This document shows positions 1 to 8,146 of a stretch of 64,000 bases of DNA, in pieces. Position 1 is the stretch's first letter; the number at the start of each line of letters is the position of its first letter. The translations under genes were made by a program, and so were the position numbers. Origin of the DNA: Gluconacetobacter tumulisoli (GTDB lineage Bacteria; Pseudomonadota; Alphaproteobacteria; Acetobacterales; Acetobacteraceae); the NCBI RefSeq assembly GCF_014174155.1, contig NZ_JABEQM010000002.1:124001-188000 (forward strand), written 5' to 3'. The notes beneath the pieces were generated by a model. That model saw nothing but the letters and a program-made list of their open reading frames with translations, searched no databases and had not been told where the DNA came from.

Positions 1-891
1 GCCGAACCGGCACTGGCCGTGGCGGCGACGATCCTGGTGCTGACCGGCCTGTTCTTCAAACTGTCGGCCGCCCCCTTCCATCTGTGGCTGGCGGACGTGC
101 TGGACGGCGCGCCGACGCCGGTCTCGGCCTTCGTCGCCGTGGTCTCCAAGATCGCGCTGTTCGTGGCCCTGGCCCGCTATTTCGCAATGACCGACCTGAC
201 CGGCACGTCCCTGCCCGCCCAGGACCTGGCGGTCGTCGCGGTGCTGAGCATGGTCGGCGGCAACCTGCTGGCGTTCGGGCAGACGAACCTGAAGCGCCTG
301 CTGGCCGGCTCGTCCATCGCCCATGTCGGCTATCTGCTGGTGGCGCTGCTGTCGGCGGGGCCGTTCGGCGCGGGCAGCGCCGCGTTCTATCTGGCGGCCT
401 ATGCGGCGGCCACCCTCGGCGCGTTCGCCGCCCTCGGCGCGGGGCCCGACCGGCCCGACCTGGCCGCGTGGCGCGGCATGTTCCACCGCCGGCCCGCCCT
501 GGCGCTGGCCCTGTCGGTCATGCTGCTGTCGCTGGCGGGCATTCCGCCGGCCGTCGGCTTCTTCGCCAAGGCCTATATCGTCGCGGCCGGCGTATCGGCG
601 CACCGGATGCTGCTGCTGGCGGCGCTGATCGTCAGCAGCATCATCGGATTGTGCTATTACCTGAACGTCGCCCGGATCATGATGGCGCCCGCCCCCGACA
701 CCGCGCCGGCAATGGCGGCGCGATCCGGCGGGACGACCGTCCTGCTGGCGGCGCTGGCGCTGGCGACCCTGCTGATCGGCCTGTTTCCCGGCCCACTGGT
801 CCAGCGCACCACGGCGCTGTTCCTGCCCGCCGTTCCGGCAACGGAAACGGCCGCGCGCGCTCGGGGCCCATTTGAAAACATGCGCTGGTGA
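1..891 (+). CDS. nuoN: NADH-quinone oxidoreductase subunit N, 3' part
   Basis: The frame is open from base 1, so the 5' end lies outside the window; 296 C-terminal residues are visible. NuoN is one of the three antiporter-like membrane subunits of respiratory complex I and helps pump protons across the inner membrane. The sequence is a chain of hydrophobic helices. Early on it carries the family's FKLSAAPFHLWLADVLDGAP segment, and further on QTNLKRLLAGSSIAHVGYLL, which contains the conserved lysine region of the proton_antipo_M domain. It ends with TGA at 889-891. The rest of the nuo operon should lie upstream. The gene after it (CBS protein) is unrelated, so this is probably the operon end. 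Confidence 0.95.
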   Translation, partial: AEPALAVAATILVLTGLFFKLSAAPFHLWLADVLDGAPTPVSAFVAVVSKIALFVALARYFAMTDLTGTSLPAQDLAVVAVLSMVGGNLLAFGQTNLKRLLAGSSIAHVGYLLVALLSAGPFGAGSAAFYLAAYAAATLGAFAALGAGPDRPDLAAWRGMFHRRPALALALSVMLLSLAGIPPAVGFFAKAYIVAAGVSAHRMLLLAALIVSSIIGLCYYLNVARIMMAPAPDTAPAMAARSGGTTVLLAALALATLLIGLFPGPLVQRTTALFLPAVPATETAARARGPFENMRW

Positions 892-896
892 ACCAG

Positions 897-922
897 GGAA
901 CGGCGCGGCCTCATGCGCCGTC
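897..922 (+). promoter_or_regulatory. Candidate EcfG-type promoter upstream of the CBS gene
   Basis: GGAAC, 17 bases, then CGTC: one mismatch to the EcfG (general stress sigma factor) consensus GGAAC-N16/17-CGTT known from alphaproteobacteria. It lies about 165 bases before the CBS start. Short motifs like this occur by chance; the support is that several neighbouring stress genes have similar matches. Confidence 0.25.
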
Positions 923-1086
923 CGCCACGGCGCACCTATTCAGAAGGCTCTCACGACTTTCTGTACACCGGCATTCCCGCCCAGGAGGGCGCGCCTCTTG
1001 CAATAACACCGGACCATCCTATTTTCCCTTGTATATTCCAAGAGGCATCGCAATCGGCTACGCGCGCGATGCGGGGGGCTTCTGCC

Positions 1087-1623
1087 ATGACCGCCACCGT
1101 CCTGCAGGTACTCGACCACAAGGGCCATCACGTGTTCACCGTCCGCGAGGACATGCCCGTCGGGCAGATCGCCGACGCGATGGTGCGGCACCATATCGGC
1201 GCGGTTCCGGTCACGAATGCGGCCGGACGGCTGATCGGCCTGGTGTCGGAGCGAACGCTGGTCACCGCCCTGTCCGCCCACGGCACCAATTTCGGCCGGC
1301 TGGCCGCCCGCGACATCATGATGCGCGACGTGCCGACCGCCACCCTGGACGAAAACATCATGGAGATCGGGCGCCGGATGACCGAACGCCGCACCCGCCA
1401 CCTGCCGGTGATCGACGAAGGCGCCATCATCGGGCTGGTCAGCATCGGCGATATCGTCAAGGCCCGGCTGGAGGAAGCCGAACACGTGACCCACGAACTC
1501 AGCGCCTACATCCGCGACAGCGATCACACCGCTTCCGGCCCCCGGACCAACCACCGGGATGCCGTCGCCCCCGCCGACCCGCATCGTGCGCGTCCGGCGC
1601 GGACACCGGGATACGCCCGATAG
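1087..1623 (+). CDS. CBS-domain protein (two CBS motifs)
   Basis: 178 aa. Two tandem CBS motifs fill roughly residues 8-60 and 70-125; the repeat is visible as IGAVPVTNAAGRLIGLVSER and RHLPVIDEGAIIGLVSIGD. CBS pairs (Bateman modules) bind adenosyl nucleotides such as AMP or ATP and usually sense energy or redox state. Stand-alone two-CBS proteins of this size are common stress proteins in alphaproteobacteria. The tail after residue 135 is Pro/Arg-rich and probably disordered. Start at ATG 1087; an in-frame ATG at 1069 would add MRGASA and cannot be excluded, and neither has a strong ribosome site. A longer in-frame extension back to 913 is unlikely to be translated. Confidence 0.85.
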   Translation: MTATVLQVLDHKGHHVFTVREDMPVGQIADAMVRHHIGAVPVTNAAGRLIGLVSERTLVTALSAHGTNFGRLAARDIMMRDVPTATLDENIMEIGRRMTERRTRHLPVIDEGAIIGLVSIGDIVKARLEEAEHVTHELSAYIRDSDHTASGPRTNHRDAVAPADPHRARPARTPGYAR

Positions 1624-1673
1624 CGTCACCGACAGCCGCCGCGCCGACAGCCACCGCCGATCGCCGCGTTGCG

Positions 1674-2666
1674 CTACGGCAGGCCCGTGCCCCCCGTTGC
1701 ACCCACCACCTGTCCGGTGACGTAGCTTGCCTCGGTCGACGCCAGCTGCACATAGATCGGCGCCAGTTCCACCGGCTGGCCGGGCCGCCCCATGGGGACG
1801 TTCTCGCCGAATTTCTCCACATTTTCCATCGTCTGTCCGCCGCTGACCTGCAACGGCGTCCAGAACGGGCCGGGGGCGACGGCATTGACCCGGATGCCCT
1901 TCGCGATCAGCTGCTTCGCCAGGCCCTTGGCGTAATTCGCGATCCCCGCCTTGGTGATGGAATAATCGAGGATATTGACCGAAGGATTATAGGCGTTGGT
2001 CGACGCGGTGAAGATCATCGCCGATCCCGGCTTCATATGCGTGATCGCCGCCTTGGTCAGCCAGAACAGCGCATAGAGATTGGTCTTCAGGGTCCAGTCG
2101 AAATCCTCGGTGCTGACATCGAGGATGTCGTCGTGCGTATGCTGGCGTCCCGCGCAGTTGACGAAGATATCCAGCCCGCCGAGTTCCGACGCGGCACGGT
2201 CGACCAGCGAGGCGCAGAACGTCTCGCTGCGGATATCCCCCGGCAGGGTCACCACCTTGCGCCCGGCCGCGCGGATCAGGTCGGCGACCTCGCGCGCGTC
2301 GCTTTCCTCCTGCGGCAGGTAATTGATGGCGACGTCCGCGCCCTCGCGCGCATAGGCGATCGCGGCGGCGCGGCCCAGGCCGGAATCGCCGCCGGTAATC
2401 AGCGCCTTGCGCCCGGCCAGGCGCCCGCTGCCGCGATAGCTCCGCTCGCCATGGTCGGGGCGCGGGACCATGCGCGACGCCAGGCCCGGCCAGGGCTGCG
2501 GCTGGGCCTTGAACGGGGCGTGGGGATACAGGCCGCGCGGGTCGGCCAGCGGCGCGGCCTGCGCCACGTGCTCCTGGCCGAAAGCCGGCGACACGACGCC
2601 CGCCGCCACGCCGGCCATTGCGCCGCGAATCACCCCGCGACGGGATGTGCCGTTATCGTCACTCAT
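1674..2666 (-). CDS. Tat-exported SDR-family oxidoreductase
   Basis: 330 aa. A short-chain dehydrogenase/reductase with an N-terminal twin-arginine signal (SRRGVIRGAMAG, residues ~8-19, ending near SPAFGQ), so probably exported folded. The Rossmann glycine motif is TGGDSGLG, the NNAG motif reads NCAG, and the catalytic Ser-Tyr-Lys set is seen as TAS followed by YSITK. It resembles the YghA/'glucose and ribitol dehydrogenase-like' SDR group, whose members have an N-terminal extension of about 45 residues before the fold and are stress-linked. AGGAGG lies four bases before ATG 2666 and fixes this start over an in-frame codon at 2705. Substrate unknown. Confidence 0.9.
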   Translation of the reverse strand: MSDDNGTSRRGVIRGAMAGVAAGVVSPAFGQEHVAQAAPLADPRGLYPHAPFKAQPQPWPGLASRMVPRPDHGERSYRGSGRLAGRKALITGGDSGLGRAAAIAYAREGADVAINYLPQEESDAREVADLIRAAGRKVVTLPGDIRSETFCASLVDRAASELGGLDIFVNCAGRQHTHDDILDVSTEDFDWTLKTNLYALFWLTKAAITHMKPGSAMIFTASTNAYNPSVNILDYSITKAGIANYAKGLAKQLIAKGIRVNAVAPGPFWTPLQVSGGQTMENVEKFGENVPMGRPGQPVELAPIYVQLASTEASYVTGQVVGATGGTGLP

Positions 2667-2972
2667 GAATCCTCCTCTGCGCGGTTCGCGACGCACGCGC
2701 CGCACCGGCCGTCATGGCCATGCAGGCCACCAGACGACCGCGAACCTGTCAGAATCTGGTTTTAAATTCGTTCTGTCGGCGACGGGGGGCCACCAAGGCC
2801 GGCCATGCTCGAAAAAACATGCAGACCGGACCGCAGACAGGCCTTCCGGACCTGCCGCGCGCCACGCCGTTCGCCGAACCGCCGGCCGACATGGGGGATC
2901 GATACATCCCGCTCTTCCGATCGTTCCGGTCCGGTCGGCCGGAAAGGCCGCCGGGCGGACGTTTCGCGTGTA
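2667..2972. other. Intergenic stretch, no gene seen
   Basis: About 300 bases between the start of the SDR gene and the end of the DUF2171 gene, both on the minus strand. Short frames exist on both strands but none has a ribosome site or a protein-like composition. It should hold the SDR promoter; I see no clear motif. Confidence 0.5.
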
Positions 2973-3221
2973 TCAGGTGGTGTCCTCGCCCGCGGGAATG
3001 TCGTCGTCGAATGATCCGATCGCGTCGGCGGCATGCCGGCCCAGGACGATGGACTGCCCCGCGATTTTGACCGCGTCGCTCAGCGGCAGGAAATGATAGG
3101 TGCCATCGGCACTCGTCACCTGCAGGCGCGTCCGGCCTTCCACCGCCCGGGCGACGCCCACCTGTACACCGTCGGACCCGACGACGGCCATTCCTGGCCG
3201 CACTTCGTCCGCATTGATCAT
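2973..3221 (-). CDS. DUF2171 small protein
   Basis: 82 aa. It matches the DUF2171 family pattern: a short beta-barrel-like protein starting MINADEVRPGMAVVGSDG with a repeated 'V-x-D-x-V' strand arrangement and the HFLPL segment. Members are annotated only as domain proteins and often sit beside stress and desiccation genes. The start at 3221 is chosen because GGAAGGAG lies just upstream; the in-frame extension to 3305 has no such site. The C-terminus is acidic (FDDDIPAGEDTT). Function unknown; the neighbourhood suggests a role in stress. Confidence 0.85.
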   Translation of the reverse strand: MINADEVRPGMAVVGSDGVQVGVARAVEGRTRLQVTSADGTYHFLPLSDAVKIAGQSIVLGRHAADAIGSFDDDIPAGEDTT

Positions 3222-3337
3222 GTCGCACTCCTTCCCTGTCCGGTATCCGTCGCCGGCAAATCGTGAAACGATGCCGGCACGGTCCGGAATTTTCGGCCGG
3301 AACAACCTGACCGTCGGCCGTCCCTGTCCCTTCCCCG

Positions 3338-3363
3338 AACGGATACAGTGCGGCGAAAGTTGC
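3338..3363 (-). promoter_or_regulatory. Candidate EcfG-like promoter for the DUF2171 gene
   Basis: Read on the minus strand: GCAAC, 17 bases, CGTT. One mismatch (-35 GCAAC for GGAAC). The -10 element is about 117 bases before the DUF2171 start. Confidence 0.25.
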
Positions 3364-3418
3364 GTTTTTCGATGGAACGGCCAGGATTCGCTTACGCGTC
3401 ATTGCCCGGGGGCCCTTC

Positions 3419-4132
3419 ATGCCATCACGCCGAACGATCGGCCGGCTCATGCCACTGGCCCTTCTTGTCGCCATCGGCGCGGCGATCGCGACCCATCGGG
3501 CCTGGCTGCCGGCCGCCTACGATCCGACCCGGCCACTGGACCTGACCGCCCCGCGCACCTTCATGACGCCGATCAAGCTGCGGCTGCTGTCCTCGGACCA
3601 GGGGATGTGCCAGGCGGCGCTCGCGACATCCGCGCTGCATTTGCGTCCTGTCCCCGTGGGGGGAACCGCGGCCTGCCCGGTACCGGACGGCGAACGGGTC
3701 GATGGCGGGCCGGCGCCGTCCCTGCCGGCCGGTTTCCTGGCCTCCTGCCGCCTTGCGGTCCGTTGGTCGATGTTCCAGACCGACGTGGCGGAACCGGCGG
3801 CGCGCGCGGTGTTCGGCATGGGCCTGCGCGGCATCCGCCAGGCCGGCAGCTTCGCCTGCCGCGATATCCGCGACCGCCCCGGCGCCATCAGCAGCCACGC
3901 CACCGCCGACGCGATCGACGTGTCCGCCTTCATCCTCGACGACGGACGGGAAATCCCCGTCAGCGCATGGCACGCGACGACCGCGCACGGGTCGGATCCG
4001 CGCATCGCCTTCCTCCATCGCGTCCGCGACGGCGCCTGCGGGATCTTCGGAATCGTCCTGTCCCCCGATTATAACGGACTGCACGCCGGCCACCTGCATC
4101 TCCAGGCGACCGGGTTCGGACTGTGCGACTGA
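3419..4132 (+). CDS. Extensin-like C-terminal domain protein
   Basis: 237 aa. One N-terminal hydrophobic segment (residues ~10-24, LMPLALLVAIGAAIA) suggests a membrane anchor or uncleaved signal. The remainder fits the bacterial 'extensin_like_C' family: conserved cysteines (GMCQAAL, ACPVPDG, ASCRLAV, FACRDI, GACGIF, LCD) and the metal-site-like HATADAIDVSAF and NGLHAGHLHLQ segments, a His/Asp pattern shared with D-Ala-D-Ala carboxypeptidase/peptidase M15-like folds. A periplasmic cell-wall role is plausible but not shown. GGGGG precedes ATG 3419. Length is usual for the family. Confidence 0.88.
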   Translation: MPSRRTIGRLMPLALLVAIGAAIATHRAWLPAAYDPTRPLDLTAPRTFMTPIKLRLLSSDQGMCQAALATSALHLRPVPVGGTAACPVPDGERVDGGPAPSLPAGFLASCRLAVRWSMFQTDVAEPAARAVFGMGLRGIRQAGSFACRDIRDRPGAISSHATADAIDVSAFILDDGREIPVSAWHATTAHGSDPRIAFLHRVRDGACGIFGIVLSPDYNGLHAGHLHLQATGFGLCD

Positions 4133-4423
4133 CCGTCCGGCCGATTTCGGGGCCCAGGACGCGCAGCCATGCGCCGAGCCGATGGATCGGGACGCGCACT
4201 TCCTTGATTTTTTTCGTTTTCTGGACTACAAAAATACGAACGCCTTCCTGTACTGTCATCATGTGAACCAATACAGGCGAAGGCCTTCATCCCGAAAAAC
4301 AAAACCAACGAAACCAGATCGCCCGGGACGCCGCGTCATTTCGAACCGAGCCTTTCCCGCGCATCCCGGGCCTCGACCCGGGATGGATGACGCCTTCCCA
4401 GCATGCAGGACGGAGGATGTGCC
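4133..4423. other. AT-richer intergenic stretch with inverted repeat
   Basis: No gene seen. It contains a T-rich run near 4207-4220 and an imperfect inverted repeat (next entry). It probably carries the terminator of the extensin-like gene and the promoter of the urcA-like gene. Confidence 0.5.
4242..4284. repeat. Imperfect inverted repeat
   Basis: Left arm GCCTTCCTGTA (4242-4252) pairs with TACAGGCGAAGGC (4272-4284), with two unpaired bases in the right arm and a loop of about 19 bases. No T-run follows on either side, so it may be a structured leader or operator rather than a classical terminator. Confidence 0.35.
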
Positions 4424-4837
4424 ATGACGACAGTGTTCCGGACGAAAGAGGCGAGCCGTCTCCGGCGGGCCGGGCCAGGGCTCGCCCTTGCGGCCGTCAT
4501 GGGACTTGTCCCGGTCATCCCGATCGTGGCGACCCCCGCCCCGGCCCATGCGCAGGCCGCCGACGAATCGGAACAGATCACCGTCGAGGCGACGCACCAC
4601 GTCCGGGTCGTCTATCATGCGCGGGACCTGCAGGACGTCACGCACGCACGGCGGTTCATCGGACGGCTGGACAAGGCGGCGCTGGTGGCCTGCGGCGACG
4701 ATACCGCGATCGCGGAAGAACTCCGGCGCGCCATCGAACGGTCGGACTGCCGGCGCGACGGCGTCCTGCGGGCGATCGCGGACGTGCGCGACCCGATGCT
4801 GGACCAGGCCCTGGCCCGCTACGGACTGCCGACGTGA
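4424..4837 (+). CDS. UrcA family protein
   Basis: 137 aa, secreted: a basic start, hydrophobic core (GLALAAVMGLVPVIPIV) and a cleavage site near AHAQA. The mature part has the UrcA features, including 'VVYHARDLQDVTHARRFIGRLDKAA' (HARDLQDVTHARR core), a pair of cysteines (VACGDD, SDCRRD) and a helical ending. UrcA proteins are small periplasmic proteins of unknown function found in Caulobacterales, Sphingomonadales and acetic acid bacteria. GGAGGATG upstream favours ATG 4424 over the in-frame ATG at 4403. Confidence 0.85.
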   Translation: MTTVFRTKEASRLRRAGPGLALAAVMGLVPVIPIVATPAPAHAQAADESEQITVEATHHVRVVYHARDLQDVTHARRFIGRLDKAALVACGDDTAIAEELRRAIERSDCRRDGVLRAIADVRDPMLDQALARYGLPT

Positions 4838-4964
4838 CGCGGCGGCCGGCCGACGCCCCGCCGCCGGACGATCACCGCTTTTTTTCTTCTGCCGCGTAAC
4901 AAAAAATGCCATGATCCCCCTGGCCGGCCGGAAATGCCGGCCAGTCAGGGGAAATGCCAGCCAG

Positions 4965-6062
4965 ATGCCGATATCCGGCCCGTCGCCTTCCTTCGCCGAC
5001 GAAAGCCGGCGGCTCGTCCCTGTCGCGCCCCCCGTACCCGAAATTCCCGTCCCGCAGCCGCCGTTTCCGGCCTCCCCGCTGCTGGAGGCCAGCGCCTGGC
5101 TGACGGCCATCGTCGCCAGTTCCGACGACGCCATCCTCAGCAAGACGCTGGACGGCACCATCCTCAGCTGGAACGCGGGGGCCGAGCGCATATTCGGCTA
5201 TACCGCCGCCGAGACGATCGGCCAGCCCATCACCATGCTGATCCCCGAAAGCCGGCTGCAGGAAGACGCGGTCATCCTGGCCCGCATCCGGGCGGGCGAG
5301 GACGTGGACCATTACGAAACCGTGCGGCGCCGCAAGGACGGCACCCTGATCGACATCTCGCTGATGGTCTCGCCGGTCCGCGACCGGACCGGACGTATCC
5401 TCGGCGCGTCCAAGATCGCCCGCGACATCAGCGACCGCAAGCGTGCCGAGGCGCGGCGCGACCTGCTGCTGCATGAGATGAACCACCGGGTGAAGAACCT
5501 GTTCGCTCTGGTCAACGGCCTGGTCTCGCTCAGTGCCCGGTCGGCCCGGGACGTGGACGACCTCGCCATCGCATTGTCCCAGCGGATCATGGCCCTGTCG
5601 CGCGCCCATGAATTGACCATGCCCGACCTGTCCCATGCCCTGCCCGCGCCGTCGCAGACCTCGCTGCACGCCCTGCTCCTGGCGATCGTGGCCCCGCTGG
5701 ACAATGACGAAGGCAGCCGCATCGCGATCTCCGGGCCGGATATCGCACTGCCCGGCGGGGTACTGACCTCCCTGGCGCTGCTGCTGCATGAATTCACGAC
5801 GAATGCCGCGAAATACGGCGCCCTGTCCTGCCCGGACGGCCGGCTGGACGTCGCCATCGCCCGGACGGGCGACATGATGGAACTGACCTGGACCGAAACC
5901 GGCGGCCCGCCCGTCACGCCGCCGGCGCCCGAGGTCGGATTCGGCAGCCGGCTGGAACGGGCCACGGTCCAGGGCGCGCTGCAGGGACAGGTGCATCGCG
6001 AATGGCTGCCGGCCGGCGTCGTCATCACGCTGTGCATCCCGCTGGCGCGCCTGGCGCCCTGA
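4965..6062 (+). CDS. PAS-domain HWE-family sensor histidine kinase
   Basis: 365 aa, no membrane segments, so cytosolic. A PAS domain (residues ~35-150) with the typical LDGTILSWNAGAERIFGYTA motif and a PAC ending at GRILGASKIARDISDRKRAE is followed by the kinase core. The phosphoacceptor box is HEMNHRVKNLFALVNGLVS (His in HRVKN), the N-box is LLHEFTTNAAKYGALS and the WxE motif is TWTETGG, which places it in the HWE/HisKA_2 group. Kinases of this group often act on the PhyR-NepR-EcfG stress pathway in alphaproteobacteria; a NepR-like gene lies 11 kb away. Start: ATG 4965 follows AGGGGAA by about 12 bases; ATG 4911 is an in-frame alternative without a ribosome site. No response regulator is adjacent. 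Confidence 0.9.
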   Translation: MPISGPSPSFADESRRLVPVAPPVPEIPVPQPPFPASPLLEASAWLTAIVASSDDAILSKTLDGTILSWNAGAERIFGYTAAETIGQPITMLIPESRLQEDAVILARIRAGEDVDHYETVRRRKDGTLIDISLMVSPVRDRTGRILGASKIARDISDRKRAEARRDLLLHEMNHRVKNLFALVNGLVSLSARSARDVDDLAIALSQRIMALSRAHELTMPDLSHALPAPSQTSLHALLLAIVAPLDNDEGSRIAISGPDIALPGGVLTSLALLLHEFTTNAAKYGALSCPDGRLDVAIARTGDMMELTWTETGGPPVTPPAPEVGFGSRLERATVQGALQGQVHREWLPAGVVITLCIPLARLAP

Positions 6063-6092
6063 CCTCCCGCCACGTCCTCTCTTTCATGTGAG

Positions 6093-6117
6093 GGAACGGG
6101 CCCGCCTCCCCCGCGCT
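6093..6117 (+). promoter_or_regulatory. Candidate EcfG-like promoter for the DUF2934-PfpI operon
   Basis: GGAAC, 16 bases, CGCT: one mismatch to GGAAC-N16/17-CGTT, about 146 bases before the start at 6263. Confidence 0.25.
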
Positions 6118-6181
6118 GGCTTCAGACAGGGCGGGACCGCACGCGGGCGACGACCGCGCACGCCGGTCGGCTCCGGCCGCA

Positions 6182-6206
6182 GAAGGGGCACGGCATGCGC
6201 CCCTTC
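6182..6206. terminator. Strong hairpin between kinase and DUF2934-PfpI genes
   Basis: Perfect 8-base arms GAAGGGGC and GCCCCTTC around a 9-base loop. No U-tract follows, so it is either a non-canonical terminator of the kinase gene, about 120 bases downstream of it, or a leader hairpin of the next gene. Confidence 0.35.
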
Positions 6207-6262
6207 CTCCCTGACGATTCACGGCACTCCCCCCTGGCACACCCGGCAGACGGAGAACGACG

Positions 6263-7144
6263 ATGACCGACAATCCCCTCGACATGTCCCCGACCCGCGA
6301 CGCCCGCATCCGCGCCCGGGCCCGCCTGCTCTGGCAGGAAGACGGATGCCCCGACGGCGGCGACACCGCCTATCTGGAGGCCGCCCGCGCCCTGATCGGC
6401 ATCGCGGACAGCGCCGGTGCCGGACAGATCCGCCCGTCCGACGAACAGGACGGGGTGGAAGATGCCTTCCTGCAGGACAATCTGGGCGAATTTCCCGGCC
6501 GGCTGACCGACCAGGGCGACGACCGCCTGGTGCCTTTCCCCACCCGTCGCCAGGCGCATATGGCCGCGAGGGATGAGGGCGGCATCATGGGCGAACTGGA
6601 CGGAAGGACGATCGCGATCCTGGCCACCGACGGCGTCGAGGAGGTGGAACTGACCGAACCCGTCAAGGCTCTGCGCGACGCGGGCGCCCGCACGGTGCTG
6701 GTGGCGCTGCATTCCGGCCAGATCCAGGCCATGAAAGCCGATGTCACGCCAACCAGGCGGTATGACGTCGACCTGCCGGTCGCCCAGGCGGCGGCGGTGG
6801 AATTCGACGGCCTGGTGCTGCCCGGCGGCACAACCAGCCCCGATCACCTGCGGATGGATGACGACGCCGTACGGTTCGTGCGGGAATTCGTGCAGGCCGG
6901 CAAGCCCATCGCGGCGATCTGCCATGGCCCCTGGACCCTGATCGACGCCGGCGGCGTGAACGGCCACACCATGACCTCGTGGCGGTCGCTGCGCGCCGAC
7001 CTGACCAATGCCGGCGCCCATTGGGTCGATGAATCGGTCGTGACCGACGGGATGCTGGTCACTTCGCGCAATCCCGGCGACCTGAAGCTGTTCTGCCCGG
7101 CCATCGTCACCCTCTTCGCCGGCGCGGCGGCGCACCCCGCCTGA
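6263..7144 (+). CDS. DUF2934-DJ-1/PfpI fusion protein
   Basis: 293 aa with two parts. Residues ~12-45 (RIRARARLLWQEDGCPDG...) match DUF2934, a small helical domain usually found alone or at N-termini. Residues ~113-290 form a PfpI/DJ-1 glutamine-amidotransferase-like domain with the acidic residues of GVEEVEL (E126/E127) and the nucleophile elbow AICHGPW (C220-H221), as in PfpI-type proteases and YhbO-like stress proteins. About 65 linker residues, acidic and Gln-rich, separate them. YhbO relatives protect against oxidative and glycation stress; which activity applies here is open. It is followed 29 bases later by the DUF3175 gene, so the two are probably co-transcribed. Confidence 0.9.
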   Translation: MTDNPLDMSPTRDARIRARARLLWQEDGCPDGGDTAYLEAARALIGIADSAGAGQIRPSDEQDGVEDAFLQDNLGEFPGRLTDQGDDRLVPFPTRRQAHMAARDEGGIMGELDGRTIAILATDGVEEVELTEPVKALRDAGARTVLVALHSGQIQAMKADVTPTRRYDVDLPVAQAAAVEFDGLVLPGGTTSPDHLRMDDDAVRFVREFVQAGKPIAAICHGPWTLIDAGGVNGHTMTSWRSLRADLTNAGAHWVDESVVTDGMLVTSRNPGDLKLFCPAIVTLFAGAAAHPA

Positions 7145-7173
7145 CCCGGCCCCGCGGCGCGAGGACCGTTCCC

Positions 7174-7476
7174 ATGACCGCCCGAAGGACACACCCCGCG
7201 CGGCGCCGGCGATGGTCCGCCGACGTCACGCGGCACAGCGACGCACTGGACCTCGAACCCGGCGTCTTCGCCAGCGACGACCCGCACCAGATCGCCGAAT
7301 CCCTGAAGCGCTCGGCCGAGGCCAGCACGCGGCGCAAATCCTCCCCGTTCCGTTCGGCGATGTCGATGCTGGTGTTCTACACCAACCGCGCGGGCCGGCA
7401 TCTGTCCCAGGCGCGGCTGCAGACCCTGGATCGCGCGAAGACGGAACTGCGCCGCCTGTTCGGCCGCCCCGGCTGA
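7174..7476 (+). CDS. DUF3175 protein
   Basis: 100 aa. The whole protein fits DUF3175: a basic start, then RRWSADVTRHSDALDLEPGVF, SLKRSAEASTRRKSSPFRSAM and MLVFYTNRAGRHLS, all family signatures. Members are small, basic, cytosolic and of unknown function, commonly next to stress genes. It is the second gene of a likely two-gene unit with the PfpI fusion. A 6-base hairpin (CGGCGG/CCGCCG, 7526-7544) about 50 bases past the stop could end the transcript. Confidence 0.88.
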   Translation: MTARRTHPARRRRWSADVTRHSDALDLEPGVFASDDPHQIAESLKRSAEASTRRKSSPFRSAMSMLVFYTNRAGRHLSQARLQTLDRAKTELRRLFGRPG

Positions 7477-7865
7477 CCTACGCTTCTTCCCGTCGATGGC
7501 AGCCCTTCGGCAGGCAGCCTGGACGCGGCGGAAAGCTGCCGCCGGCACGGTAAAGAAGCGATAGCCGGCGAAGGGCGGACGCCAATCCTTCACGCACGCG
7601 GACCAGCGGGCCATCGGTGCTTCCGCCGCCGGGTGATCTGCCGGGCCGTGTCGGCAGGATGACCGACGCCGAAGGTGCATAAGGCGCATGCGGTCCATCT
7701 GGCGGCAATCCGGCGGATGCGGGATACTTCACGTCCACCGCCGGATCCCCCAGGCGGTGTCCTGACGCGAAGGCAGGACCGTTCGCGGCACCATCGACGC
7801 CGATTTTCAAGGATCGCTCAACCGGACGGGGTCACGCGCCACGCCACCCCATCCGACGATCCTCC
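7477..7865. other. Intergenic stretch between convergent genes
   Basis: About 390 bases with no gene I can support; two short overlapping frames here have no ribosome site or recognisable composition. It lies between the ends of a plus-strand and a minus-strand transcript and contains the hairpin at 7526-7544. Confidence 0.5.
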
Positions 7866-8114
7866 CTAGCCCGCCTTCTTCGGCCGGGTCGCAGCCCCGC
7901 CCAGCGCCCCGCCCTTGCGGGACGATTCGTGGGAGACCGGATGCCCCCGCCCCGACCCGCTCTTCTTGCCGCCGCCGGTTTCCTTGTTCACCGTGGCCCA
8001 GGCCCGGCGCTCGGCCTCCTGCTCATCGACGCCACGCTGCTCGTAGCCGGCCTCGATATGCTCCGCCTGTCGCTTCTGCTTGTCGGTGTAGGATGATTTG
8101 TCTCCGCGCGGCAT
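7866..8114 (-). CDS. Small basic 'plasmid stabilization'-type protein
   Basis: 82 aa, highly charged and Gly/Lys-rich. The N-terminus (MPRGDKSSYTDKQKRQAEHI) and the middle (ERRAWATVNKETGGGKKSGS) follow a widespread small family often labelled 'plasmid stabilization protein', although it occurs on chromosomes and no partitioning role has been shown. It looks intrinsically disordered with one helix and is similar in style to desiccation/stress proteins. It starts 32 bases downstream of the katE stop on the same strand and is probably co-transcribed with katE. Confidence 0.8.
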   Translation of the reverse strand: MPRGDKSSYTDKQKRQAEHIEAGYEQRGVDEQEAERRAWATVNKETGGGKKSGSGRGHPVSHESSRKGGALGGAATRPKKAG

Positions 8115-8146
8115 GACACATGCTCCCTTGCGATTGATATCGCCGG

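Noticed and set aside
888-2765. Long plus-strand frame across the CBS and SDR genes
   Set aside because: It overlaps two well-supported genes in other frames, is Arg/Pro-rich and carries no domain; a product of GC-biased third positions.
7866-8114. Plasmid partition or toxin-antitoxin function for the small basic protein
   Set aside because: The common label is not backed by evidence, no partner gene is adjacent and it is likely co-transcribed with katE.
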